This document shows positions 16,304 to 25,495 of a stretch of 64,000 nt of DNA, piece by piece. Position numbers and translations under genes: made by a program. The DNA comes from Lachnospiraceae bacterium. GTDB lineage: Bacteria; Bacillota; Clostridia; Lachnospirales; Lachnospiraceae. The stretch's first letter is position 1, and every line of letters begins with the position of its first letter. A model generated the notes under the pieces. That model was not told where the DNA came from. It did not search any database and was given only the letters and a program-made list of their open reading frames with translations. The stretch covers positions 62,001 through 126,000 of the forward strand of contig SVEB01000011.1 of NCBI GenBank assembly GCA_015057635.1, written 5' to 3'.

Positions 16304-16388
16304 AGGGATATTAAATTTTGTTGTAAAATAGTAAATAAAAAGATTTTTTGTTGCTTTCACGAAGCTGTGTAACAGAGGAGGAATTCAG

Positions 16389-17045
16389 ATGAAAATGAAT
16401 AAAGAAATGACAAAAAGACAGTACATAAAATGGAATAAAAAGGTTTTGATTTTGATCGCAGTAATGCTTTTGGGGATGTCAGGATGCGCAAAGAAACAGG
16501 AAGAAACTTCTGCAGAACCTACACCGGTCATTACAGAGATTCCAGATCAGGATAATACAGAGTTAGAAGAAACAGAATCCGATACGCAAGAGGAAACAGA
16601 AGAACCAAAAGAAGAACCAAAAGACGAAACAGAATCTGAAGTGCAGGAGGATGCAGCAGAGGAAGAGGAGAACGCTGAAATAGAAGAGGACAAAGAGCAC
16701 ATCCAAGTTACACCGGAACAGAAACCAGAGGAAGATTTTACAGAAGAAGATCCGGTTGAGACAATTGTTCCGGAGGGTGAGGTGCTCACAAAGGAGCAGG
16801 CAGTTGCAGCGGTTGCGGCATTTTCAAAGGAAGCATTAGGGCTTCAGAATGAACTTGGACAGTATTCCATTATCGTTGACAGCTGGACAACCATGGTACA
16901 AGGAAATGAATGCTATTGTCTGAATGTATATGATTATGTGGATGACAAACAGCAGTTAGTAAAGATGCTCTATGTGACAGTGGATGGAAAAGAGGTATTT
17001 GTACACGATGATGAACTGGGAAAATTCGTACAGATTACCAAGTAA
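16389..17045 (+). CDS. Lipoprotein with Glu-rich linker, unknown function
   Basis: This is a 218-residue predicted lipoprotein. The signal segment ends in the lipobox GMSGC with Cys at about residue 33. A low-complexity acidic stretch of Glu, Thr, Asp and Pro (about residues 39-128) acts as a wall-spanning linker. The C-terminal domain (about 135-218) has alternating hydrophobic residues and is probably a small alpha/beta fold. I recognise no family. It stands alone with its own promoter, a GAGGAGG ribosome binding site and a terminator. Confidence 0.8.
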   Translation: MKMNKEMTKRQYIKWNKKVLILIAVMLLGMSGCAKKQEETSAEPTPVITEIPDQDNTELEETESDTQEETEEPKEEPKDETESEVQEDAAEEEENAEIEEDKEHIQVTPEQKPEEDFTEEDPVETIVPEGEVLTKEQAVAAVAAFSKEALGLQNELGQYSIIVDSWTTMVQGNECYCLNVYDYVDDKQQLVKMLYVTVDGKEVFVHDDELGKFVQITK

Positions 17046-17069
17046 CTAAGATAGAAAGTAGCGAAGAAG

Positions 17070-17117
17070 GCTGCTGCAGGATGCACGCATATGCGTACGT
17101 TTTGCAACAGCTTATTT
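17070..17117 (+). terminator. Terminator-like hairpin after the lipoprotein gene
   Basis: GGCTGCTGCA pairs imperfectly with TGCAACAGCT, with an inner GCATATGC palindrome and a weak T-rich tail (TTATTTTC). Confidence 0.5.
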
Positions 17118-17152
17118 TCGGTCTGAAGCGACTTAGGCCCGGGGCTTACTGT

Positions 17153-17181
17153 TGAAAAGACAAGGGTGAAGTGATATAATT
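17153..17181 (+). promoter_or_regulatory. Promoter of the DUF5717-DUF5716 cluster
   Basis: TTGAAA (17153-17158) and TATAAT (17176-17181) are spaced by 17 bases. They lie about 60 bases before the first gene of the cluster. Confidence 0.7.
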
Positions 17182-17242
17182 TTTTTATAGGAAGCGGTAA
17201 TATAAGTCCGGTTTAGAATTAGAGATGCTTGAGGTGAAAAGT

Positions 17243-20200
17243 GTGAAAGAGAAGATTGAACAGTTTGCGAATGGCAGATTCTTATATGATCTGCCAATGA
17301 TAATTCTGTCTGAAGACAAACTAGAGATAACAGTAGTAGCGGGATACACCTATCAGGGCTCTTTTACCATTACGAACAGTACAAAAACGCGTCTGAAGGG
17401 CGTATTGTATTCTTCAAGCAGGCTCATTACATTTGAGAATGGCCGATTTATTGGGGAAGAGAACGAGATTGTGTATCATGTGAGTGCAAAAGGCTTGGCT
17501 GCACAGTTAAGATTAGAGGAAGAGATACAGATTGTGACCGACTGTGGAGAAAAGACAATCCCTGTTATCATCGAGACAGTGGCTCCATTTTGCAATAGTA
17601 CCCTTGGAAAGATTGAAAACTGTGATGAGTTCACAAATCTGGCAAAATGCAACTGGTCGGAAGCAAAGAATATCTTTAAGTCTCCTGCATTTGCAGATAT
17701 GTTATTGTTCCATGAACCGGAATACTATAAGCTATATCAGGATTTAAGTCAGAGCAGTTCCACAAGCCAGTCAATGGAAGAGTTTTTAGTAGCGACCGGT
17801 TATAAGGAGAAAATCCGATACGAAGCAGACCGGGTAAGTCTGTCTTATGAATTGAACCAGTATAATTTCATGGATAAGGTAAAGATTATCAAGAAAGGCT
17901 GGGGATATGGGGACCTGCGCATTAGTACGGATCTTTCCTTTATTGAGCTGGACCGCAAGATTTTATGGGTGGACAGCTTTAATGGGGACGAATATGAACT
18001 TGGCTTTGTGGTAAAGAATGATGAACTAAAGGCAGGCGTTTATACCGGCCATATTAGGCTGCAGTCGGTAACGGAGGAACTTGTGATCGAAGTTACCATT
18101 GACAACAAAAAAGAGACAGAACAAAAGCAGGAAAAGCGGATTCATAAGGCAAAGCTGGAAGGGGATCTGATACAGAATTATATTGATTTCAGAACGGATA
18201 AGAAGGATTCGAAACAGTATGCACAGGATGCGCTTCATTTGCTTTTAGAGATCGACACACTGGATAAGGAAAGCACATTCTTACAGCTGTACCGGTTACA
18301 TATCTATCAGGTGACAGATAAGCTTGATGTGGTACGGGAAGAGTTAGCAAGAAGAATGGAAAAACCGGAGCAGCTGATCCGCGAGTCGGCTTCTTATTAT
18401 GCCTTTGTGCTCTATCTGGACACATTAGTGGACCGTGAGCAGAAGGATAAAGAGGCGGTGTGTGACCTTGTTCGGGAGTATTATAAGAAGGATGAGGGAG
18501 ACTGGCTTTTATTCTGGATGTTATTATATCTGGAAAAGCAGTATGACAGTAATCCGGAAAAGAAGTTTGAAGATATTAAGGCGCAGTTTTATAGGACGAA
18601 GATCCATACGCCGATCCTCTATTATGAAGCGGCAGAAGTGCTGATGGAGACGCCATCCTTATTAAAGGAATTAGGAAGCTTCGAACAGCAGATTCTTAAC
18701 TTTGCATTCCGCAATCATATGATGACCAAGGAAGTGGCGATGCAGTTTTCTTATCTGGCATTAAAGGAAAAACATTTTACCATCCTTTTATTTAAGTTAT
18801 TAAAGCTTGCATATGAGACTTACGATTTAAAAGAGGCACTTCAGGCGATTTGTGGCTATTTAATCCGCACTCACAGAACGGAGTATAAGTATTTTGAATG
18901 GTACTGTGCCGGCATTTTAGCAGGGCTGCGAATCGGAGAGCTTCAGGAATATTATATGTATGCGTTAGATCCGTCAAAAGATATCGTGATCGATGCAGCG
19001 GTTCTTGCTTATTTCAGCTTTAATGTAAAGCTTCCGGACCGCTTAAAGGAATATCTGTTTTATGATGTGGTGCGTGGGAAAGAAAAGCGTACCGCAATAT
19101 ATGATACGTATCGCGATAGGATTCGGGAATTTGCGTTGGAACAGTTAAAGCAGTCTGTGATAAATGAGAGAATGGCTGTCATTTATCAAGATGTATGCAA
19201 GGATATTGAAGTAAATGAAGAAGTTGCCGAATATCTTCCGAAGGTCGCATTTAAGTATCTTATCACATGTGATGCGGCAAAGGTGAAGGCGGTATGCGTC
19301 ATTCATAAGGAGATTGCAGATGAGGTCATAACTCCGGTTGTGGACGGACAGGCTGTTGTTGATATCTATACACAGAATGTTGGAATCTATCTAATGGATG
19401 AAAGCCAGAACCGGTATACGGTATCTATTCCGTATACGATGAGACATCTCCTTGATGTGTCAGAGCTGTTAGAGGAATGTTATAAAAAGCATAAGGATCA
19501 GCCATGTCTGGCGCTTCATTTATCAGAAATGGCGGAGTATTATGAGAAGACGGATGAGATATCGGTAGAGTTACGCAAGCAGGTGGCGATTATGCCAAAT
19601 CTGAATCCGATTTATAAAAAGCAATTTTTACAAACGTTAATTTATTATTATTATGATAATTATGAAGGCGAGACGCTTAAGAATTATCTGGCCATGATCG
19701 ATCTGCACTTTGTAGCAGAGAAAGACCGTATTAAGTTCATTGAATTTATGATCTTGCGTGAGCTCTTTGATGTGGCAGTGGCACAGATTAAGCAGTATGG
19801 GTATGAGAAAATCAGTGTTACCCGTCTGGTCAAGCTTGCTGGTCATCTGATTCGTCAGGAATACGGTCAGGAGAAGAATCTGGCCTGCGAGATCACGTAT
19901 TATCTCTATCAGAAGAATCAGGCAGATAAGGAAAGCTTTAAATTCCTTGCAAAGAACTATAACGGTCCGACTAAGAATATGCTTGACTTATGGGAACACG
20001 TACGGGAAAAGGAAATGGATACGACGGACTTAGAGGAACGTCTTTTAGGTCAGATGCTGTTTACTGAAAGTTATGTGTGGGATGGAAAGGCTGTATTTTA
20101 CAGCTACTATCGTACCGGTTTCAATAAAAAGCTGATTCGTGCCTATTTATCCTATTGTTCGTATAAATATCTGATCCGTAATCGAATGATCGAGGACGAG

Positions 20201-20797
20201 ATGTTTGAAATCATCCGTAAGGAATTGAGTCGGGATGATAATGAGGTCTGTGTCCTTGCGTTAATCAAGTATTATTCCAGATTAAATCAGCTTACGGACA
20301 GTGAGATCAATTTTATTGATTATCATTTAAGCCATTTTGAGATCAAAGGCATCTATCTGCCATTTTTTAAAGGGCTTCAAAAACATATGAAGATTCCAAA
20401 AGAGATGGATCATAAGGTGTATGTGGAATACCGAGCAAATCCGGAACATAAGGTCATCCTTCACTACAGCATGGATCCAAATGAAGAAGAAGGCTTATAT
20501 CGGACGGAAGAGATGTCTGATATGTGCTATGGCATTTTTGTAAAGGAATTTGTGCTGTTTAAAGGAGAGACGCTTTATTATTATATCACCGAGAAAGACG
20601 GGGAGAATGTCACAGTCATCGATATAGAGGAGATTATGGCAAGGGATGATGAGGCAAATGAGGAAAAGCACAGATATGGACGTCTGAATGAGATCATTGC
20701 TGCAAGAATGTCGGATGATGCCGAGAACCTTGCGGCTCTGTTAGAAGAATATTGGAAGATGGACTATCAAGCAGCACAGCTGTTTAAGCCATTATAG
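17243..20797 (+). CDS. Giant DUF5717-type protein, unknown function
   Basis: This soluble protein of about 1184 residues has no signal peptide or membrane helix. The first 320 residues look like paired beta domains; for example, YQGSFTITNSTKTRLKG resembles an Ig-like strand pattern. Residues 340-1050 are almost wholly helical, with aromatic-rich segments of the solenoid kind. The C-terminal 130 residues return to beta structure. The start is probably GTG at 17243, because GAGGTG at 17231-17236 fits as its ribosome binding site; ATG 17225 has none. I place it in DUF5717 from memory of this gene order. It is the first of four co-oriented genes. Confidence 0.8.
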   Translation: MKEKIEQFANGRFLYDLPMIILSEDKLEITVVAGYTYQGSFTITNSTKTRLKGVLYSSSRLITFENGRFIGEENEIVYHVSAKGLAAQLRLEEEIQIVTDCGEKTIPVIIETVAPFCNSTLGKIENCDEFTNLAKCNWSEAKNIFKSPAFADMLLFHEPEYYKLYQDLSQSSSTSQSMEEFLVATGYKEKIRYEADRVSLSYELNQYNFMDKVKIIKKGWGYGDLRISTDLSFIELDRKILWVDSFNGDEYELGFVVKNDELKAGVYTGHIRLQSVTEELVIEVTIDNKKETEQKQEKRIHKAKLEGDLIQNYIDFRTDKKDSKQYAQDALHLLLEIDTLDKESTFLQLYRLHIYQVTDKLDVVREELARRMEKPEQLIRESASYYAFVLYLDTLVDREQKDKEAVCDLVREYYKKDEGDWLLFWMLLYLEKQYDSNPEKKFEDIKAQFYRTKIHTPILYYEAAEVLMETPSLLKELGSFEQQILNFAFRNHMMTKEVAMQFSYLALKEKHFTILLFKLLKLAYETYDLKEALQAICGYLIRTHRTEYKYFEWYCAGILAGLRIGELQEYYMYALDPSKDIVIDAAVLAYFSFNVKLPDRLKEYLFYDVVRGKEKRTAIYDTYRDRIREFALEQLKQSVINERMAVIYQDVCKDIEVNEEVAEYLPKVAFKYLITCDAAKVKAVCVIHKEIADEVITPVVDGQAVVDIYTQNVGIYLMDESQNRYTVSIPYTMRHLLDVSELLEECYKKHKDQPCLALHLSEMAEYYEKTDEISVELRKQVAIMPNLNPIYKKQFLQTLIYYYYDNYEGETLKNYLAMIDLHFVAEKDRIKFIEFMILRELFDVAVAQIKQYGYEKISVTRLVKLAGHLIRQEYGQEKNLACEITYYLYQKNQADKESFKFLAKNYNGPTKNMLDLWEHVREKEMDTTDLEERLLGQMLFTESYVWDGKAVFYSYYRTGFNKKLIRAYLSYCSYKYLIRNRMIEDEMFEIIRKELSRDDNEVCVLALIKYYSRLNQLTDSEINFIDYHLSHFEIKGIYLPFFKGLQKHMKIPKEMDHKVYVEYRANPEHKVILHYSMDPNEEEGLYRTEEMSDMCYGIFVKEFVLFKGETLYYYITEKDGENVTVIDIEEIMARDDEANEEKHRYGRLNEIIAARMSDDAENLAALLEEYWKMDYQAAQLFKPL

Positions 20798-20813
20798 GAA
20801 AGGTGGACAAAGC

Positions 20814-22076
20814 ATGGGCGATAATAAGACGCTGTTAGTCGGATTTGATATCAACAACGATTATACGCAGATCAGCTGTTTCAACAGAAAGCTGATGGAA
20901 CCGGAGTCTGTGTGTGTCACACCTGATAAATCCCGATTTGCGATTCCGACCTGTCTTATGGTGAAGGAATCAAATAAAGAATGGGTATTCGGGGATGAAG
21001 CCGTAAGGCTGCGGGATTTGAACGCAGGCGTATTTGTGGATGATTTAGTCGGCAGGCTGATGAGAGGAGAGGACACCGAGATTTATGGTTCCATCTTCTC
21101 AGCCGAGGGACTGATGGAGAAGTATTTTAGAAAGACACTTGGTTTCTTACGACAGCACTATTTGAATAACAGCATATTAAAGATTGTAGTGACCGGCAGG
21201 GAGATAAATGAGGACCTGGAACAAAAACTGTATGCGGTGCTTGAGCGTCTCGGGATAAAACGGGATCGTGCGATTGTTTTAAAACATGTTCAGTGCTTTA
21301 TTTATTATGCGATCAGTCAGAAGCCAGAGCTCTGGCCAATGGATGTGGGGCTGTTTGAGTATGCATCAGAGGGGCTTCTATTTTATCATCTAAAGATTGA
21401 TCGTAAGACGGATCCGATTACGATTGTGGTAGATAAGATTGATCTGTCAGCAGAGTTTCCGGCTGGCATGCCAGGAAAGCATACACCGAAGGAATTAGCG
21501 GATGAGTTTACCGAGCTTGCAAAACGGATTTTAATGAAACGGATGATCACGACTCTTTACCTGACCGGATATGGATTTGAAGGGGAATGGATTTATGAAG
21601 CCGTAAAACCATTATGCATTGGAAGAAGAGTGTTTAAAGGACAGAACCTTTATACAAGAGGTGCTTGTTATGGTGCCAAAGGGTTGCAGTATCAGGAATT
21701 TGATAATTTTCTTATTTTAAGTGATGAACTGATTACCTCTACAATTTCTCTGAAGCTTTATGCAAATGCGGTGAATGGGGAGTATGTTCTGATCAAGGCG
21801 GGAACCCCATGGAAAAAAGCAGAGAAAAGGGTGACATTTATACTGGATCACAGCAATGAACTGGAATTTAGGGTCAGCAATCTTCTAAAGAAGGATGTGA
21901 TCCATGAGGTCATGAGGTTAGATGGTATGATGAACCGGGAAAATAAAACGATACGCCTAGAGCTTACGATACGTTTTCTAGACCGTGATACCCCGATCGC
22001 AACGGTGCGGGATATCGGATTCGGAGAGTTCTTTCCGACAACCATGCGTATCTGGGAACAGGAATTACAGTTATAA
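20814..22076 (+). CDS. Hsp70/actin-fold-like protein, DUF5716 type
   Basis: This 420-residue soluble protein opens with LLVGFDINNDYTQISCF, which resembles the phosphate-1 strand-turn-strand of Hsp70/actin ATPases. TLYLTGYGFEGEW and the later GACYGAKGL fit the adenosine-motif region. The phosphate-2 motif (normally DxGGGT) appears only as GLFEYASEGLL, so ATP hydrolysis may be lost. Residues about 300-420 look like a beta-sandwich, as in the Hsp70 substrate domain, with KAGTPWKK recalling the PxGTPLP region. It starts 16 bases after the giant gene behind GGAAAGGTGG. The fold assignment is inference from motifs; the DUF5716 label is moderate. Confidence 0.75.
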   Translation: MGDNKTLLVGFDINNDYTQISCFNRKLMEPESVCVTPDKSRFAIPTCLMVKESNKEWVFGDEAVRLRDLNAGVFVDDLVGRLMRGEDTEIYGSIFSAEGLMEKYFRKTLGFLRQHYLNNSILKIVVTGREINEDLEQKLYAVLERLGIKRDRAIVLKHVQCFIYYAISQKPELWPMDVGLFEYASEGLLFYHLKIDRKTDPITIVVDKIDLSAEFPAGMPGKHTPKELADEFTELAKRILMKRMITTLYLTGYGFEGEWIYEAVKPLCIGRRVFKGQNLYTRGACYGAKGLQYQEFDNFLILSDELITSTISLKLYANAVNGEYVLIKAGTPWKKAEKRVTFILDHSNELEFRVSNLLKKDVIHEVMRLDGMMNRENKTIRLELTIRFLDRDTPIATVRDIGFGEFFPTTMRIWEQELQL

Positions 22077-22113
22077 GAATGCAGTCGCATAAGAAAAGAA
22101 CAGGAGGCTAGAT

Positions 22114-22950
22114 GTGGGAAAACTGATATTATGCGCGGGACAGGTGGCATCGAAGCCATACTGTTTTACGGCAACAGGTACCAATGTATATACAATAGAA
22201 GAATTATGCTATTATATTTACCATAATATCGAGACGGTCAGTGAAGAACTGATGTCGCCTTCCCTGATCAGCTTTATCAGGGAAGAACTTGGACTTGCCC
22301 AAAGGGCAGACTTCTTAGAAAACCTCGTTAAGAACAAGGCTGGGATCAAAGATATCGTAGTCAGCATTTTCTGCAGTGCGGATTATTATGATGAGGATGA
22401 GATCAAGAAACTGCTGGCTGTGATCGATGAATTGTATCATATGACGCCGGTACAGAGAAAGAAACGGCATGCGGATGAATATATGAAGCATGGAAAGTTC
22501 AGGGAAGCGCTTCGGGGATACCTTGGTATCATTCATTCAAAGGAAAGTCAGGATCTGACGCATCAGGAGTATGGAGATATGCTGCATAACCTGGGAGTGA
22601 TCGACGTATATCAGGGGGATTACCTTTCGGCAGCAGAAGCATTCCGGGAGGCATATGAGAGAAATCATAGAATTGCATCCTTAAAGCAGTACCTGTTTGC
22701 ATTAAAGCTCGGAGGAGAAGTGAACTTATTTGAACGAGAAGTGAGAGCACTGGTTGCAAGACGGGATATCTTAGAGCAGATTGAACGGGAACTTAATCAG
22801 GCAGAGCGAAGCGAGGAATATACGGTTCCTTATCATGAGATGCAGAAGTTAAAGGAGTCGTTAAAGAACAGGGAAAGACAGCAGTTTTATGAGATGGCGG
22901 ATGAGATGATAGAGCGGTTAAAAGAGAAGTATCGCAGAGAAACCATTTAA
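22114..22950 (+). CDS. TPR protein of the DUF5717/DUF5716 cluster
   Basis: This 278-residue soluble protein starts at GTG behind CAGGAGG. The N-terminal 115 residues form a helical domain of unknown family ending in TPVQRKKRHADEYMKHGKFREAL, which leads into two tetratricopeptide-like helix pairs (about 125-200). The C-terminus (205-278) is a charged coiled coil. TPR proteins often dock onto Hsp70-type partners, which suits its position directly after the Hsp70-like gene. No catalytic motif was seen. Confidence 0.8.
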   Translation: MGKLILCAGQVASKPYCFTATGTNVYTIEELCYYIYHNIETVSEELMSPSLISFIREELGLAQRADFLENLVKNKAGIKDIVVSIFCSADYYDEDEIKKLLAVIDELYHMTPVQRKKRHADEYMKHGKFREALRGYLGIIHSKESQDLTHQEYGDMLHNLGVIDVYQGDYLSAAEAFREAYERNHRIASLKQYLFALKLGGEVNLFEREVRALVARRDILEQIERELNQAERSEEYTVPYHEMQKLKESLKNRERQQFYEMADEMIERLKEKYRRETI

Positions 22951-23020
22951 TATAAAGCACAAAAGAGCCGGCTGGAAAGGATTGATTTGCAGCCGGTATA
23001 AAAGGCAAAGGAAGTAATAG

Positions 23021-24229
23021 ATGAGACGCTTTTTTAAAAGACGAAAAGAACAGGATGTGCAGGCAGAGGAATTTGATCCGATTTCTGTGGATAAGGCATT
23101 GAAAGAGTATGCAAAGAGCCGCAGGGAAGCAGAGAAGGTCAAGGGTGCACAGGCAGGCGTTACAGAAGAGGATGTTTTAAAGCAGACGGAAGACGGATTA
23201 TGTCAGATCGTTGAGATGGAACGGGAATTGGAGGATGCCAAGAGAGAATATGAGGCAGTGACATTATATCTGGCCGATATTCAGAAGATTGATGCGATGA
23301 CGATGAAGCAGAAGGAAGGAATTATCGATGCTTCAAGGAAAATCATTCAGCTTAATAAGGAGCGCAACCGTTATAAGAAAACGGAAAAAGGCATCAGTGA
23401 GGCACAATATGCGTACATAGAACGATTTGCAAGGGAGATTCAGAAAGAGCTGCCGATAATGAAGGAGCAGGAAGCGTATCAGGAACTGATTAAAAGCGAT
23501 CTAAGGCAGCTAGAAGGAGAAAAAGGAGCGCTTATTTATGAGAAAGAAGCGGCCCTTGATAAGAAGGATTTCTTAAAGAAGTTTTCTATCGCATCCTGTC
23601 TGGTTGTATTTGTTGCATTTATGACGCTGTTTCTTGTGATGGAGCAGACCGGGGCGAATCTGATGGTACCATTTTTCATTACAGGAGTGATGGCAGCAGC
23701 AGCTATTTTATATATTTTAGTGGAGAGTCGTAACAGCACGTATCAGTTAAAGGTATCTGAAATGAAGCTGAATCGTGCGATTACTTTATCGAATAAGATT
23801 AAGGTGAAGTATGTGAACTGCACCAGCGCCCTGGATTATGCGTATGAGAAGTATCGGGTCAACAGTTATCAGGAACTGCAGTTTTTGTGGGTGGAATATG
23901 TGAAGGCGAAGGATGAGGCGAAGCTGTATCAGCAGAATACCGAGATGATGAACTTCTATCAGCAGGTAATCGTCGAAGAGCTTATGAATTATGGGATAGA
24001 GGATGCAGCAATCTGGATCCATCAGCCGGACGCCTTTTTGGATGCTAAGGAAATGGTGGAGGTCAGACATCGCTTGAATGTACGCAGACAGAAACTGCGT
24101 GAACGCATCGATTATAATAATCGACAGCGTGCGGTGATCCTCTCCGAAATCGAATCTTTCAAGAAACGCTTTCCTTCTAAGAGTCCTTCCATTCATGCAT
24201 TGGCTTCTAATTATAGAGTGCTTATATAG
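23021..24229 (+). CDS. Coiled-coil protein with a central membrane hairpin
   Basis: This 402-residue protein has long charged helices at residues 20-180 and 240-400. Two membrane helices lie between them: about 188-208 (ASCLVVFVAFMTLFLVM) and 213-235 (VPFFITGVMAAAAILYIL). Both coiled-coil arms should lie on the same side of the membrane. It closes the four-gene cluster and could anchor the other products to the membrane. I recognise no family. Repeat R4 begins 35 bases after the stop. Confidence 0.8.
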   Translation: MRRFFKRRKEQDVQAEEFDPISVDKALKEYAKSRREAEKVKGAQAGVTEEDVLKQTEDGLCQIVEMERELEDAKREYEAVTLYLADIQKIDAMTMKQKEGIIDASRKIIQLNKERNRYKKTEKGISEAQYAYIERFAREIQKELPIMKEQEAYQELIKSDLRQLEGEKGALIYEKEAALDKKDFLKKFSIASCLVVFVAFMTLFLVMEQTGANLMVPFFITGVMAAAAILYILVESRNSTYQLKVSEMKLNRAITLSNKIKVKYVNCTSALDYAYEKYRVNSYQELQFLWVEYVKAKDEAKLYQQNTEMMNFYQQVIVEELMNYGIEDAAIWIHQPDAFLDAKEMVEVRHRLNVRRQKLRERIDYNNRQRAVILSEIESFKKRFPSKSPSIHALASNYRVLI

Positions 24230-24263
24230 ACGGCACAAAAATATGAGATGCGAAAAACAGGCC

Positions 24264-24460
24264 GCCGTGCGGCAAGCTAAGAAAATGGATATAAATGAGA
24301 TCCAAATGTTCGGACGTATAGAGGACAAAAAGCACGCTGATCTTCGACTATCAGACAGGAAAACACTGTCTGATAGTCGAAGATCGGCGTGCTTTTTGTT
24401 CGCCATGAGCCGGACATTCTAGAACTTATCCGCATCCGTTTTCTTATCTTGCCGCACGGC
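24264..24460 (+). repeat. Palindromic repeat element, copy R4 (no small hairpin)
   Basis: The outer arms GCCGTGCGGCAAG and CTTGCCGCACGGC pair, as do inner arms with AAGCACGC and GCGTGCTT. The centre is a perfect helix: CGACTATCAGACAG with CTGTCTGATAGTCG. Flanking core motifs TTCGGACG and GAGCCGGACAT are kept. Unlike the other full copies, no second hairpin follows. It lies between convergent genes. The remaining 24461-24660 is purine-rich (AAGG, CAAAG, AGAGC repeats) with no gene seen. Confidence 0.88.
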
Positions 24461-24660
24461 ACCTTCTTTTTTATCCCTAAATTGGTGAGGACAGAGGTAA
24501 AAACAAGGAGCAAGGTAAAGACAGAGCTCAAAGCAAAAATAAGGTTCAAGGAAAAATAAGAACCAAGGCTCTAATAAGAGCCAAAGCAAAAAAGCATAGA
24601 GAATAAGGTGAAGCCACAGAAGCGGGGCATGCAAGACTGAGAGGGTTATAATAGAACGGG

Positions 24661-25308
24661 TCAGTCAAGGTCTTTATAGCACCAGAACCAGTCCTTGCAC
24701 GAGAGGCCTTCGCTTTCAGGATCCATAATGCGTTCTTGTTGATCCATGTAGGTCTTTGGAGGAGGGACAAGAACCGGATCGCCAGGAATCCAGTTGGCAG
24801 GGGTTACGACTTTGCAGGCATCGCTTGTCTGAAGGGCGGTTACGATTCGAAGAATTTCCGGAATACACCGGCCGGTTGTAAGGGGATAACATAGGATGGT
24901 GCGGATGATCTGGTCCGGGTCAATGATAAAGACATTTCGTACCGTTTCCTGCGTGCTTACATCCGGAGCGATCATACCGTATTTGGAAGCCACCGAACCG
25001 TCACGGTCGGCTACGATTGGAAATGGGATCTCGACTCCGGTCAGCTTTTTGATGCAGTTGACCCAGGCAAGATGGGATGGATTGCTGTCGATGCTTAAGC
25101 CTAATAGCATAGTATTGATGGCACAGAAGTCGTTTACTGCTTTGGTGAAGGCGATGAACTCGGTTGTGCATACTGGGGTGAAATCTCCAGGATGGCTGAA
25201 GAATACAAGCCAGTGCCCTTTGTAGTCAGACATGCTAAGTGTTCCCATTGTAGTGGTGGCGGTGAATCCGGGCGCCCGCATCCCTATGCTTACATGATTC
25301 ATATTCAT
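24661..25308 (-). CDS. Peroxiredoxin, 1-Cys (Prx6) type
   Basis: This 215-residue thiol peroxidase reduces peroxides in the cytosol. The peroxidatic Cys lies in FFSHPGDFTPVCTTEF (about residue 47). The downstream LSIDSNPSHLAW, YPLTTGRCIPEILRIV and CKVVTPANW blocks are those of the Prx6/AhpC long-tail family. The start is ATG 25308 (MNMNHVS) behind GAGGTT; the longer frame from 25365 adds 19 residues without a binding site. Additional cysteines in the C-terminal part may serve for resolving. It is monocistronic and convergent with the DUF5717 cluster. Confidence 0.93.
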   Translation of the reverse strand: MNMNHVSIGMRAPGFTATTTMGTLSMSDYKGHWLVFFSHPGDFTPVCTTEFIAFTKAVNDFCAINTMLLGLSIDSNPSHLAWVNCIKKLTGVEIPFPIVADRDGSVASKYGMIAPDVSTQETVRNVFIIDPDQIIRTILCYPLTTGRCIPEILRIVTALQTSDACKVVTPANWIPGDPVLVPPPKTYMDQQERIMDPESEGLSCKDWFWCYKDLD

Positions 25309-25495
25309 AATAACCTCGATTATGTATTCTTTGATATAGTGTATGAGAGAAGGGTTGGTTAACATACTCAGGATAGGAAGAAAATATGCTGTCTGTCCTA
25401 AAATACATGCATTCTGTCAGAAAATGGTTAAAAATTCTTTTTAATATGATAAAATACAAAGTAGATTACTGGAAATAAAAAAAGAAGGAGCGCAT

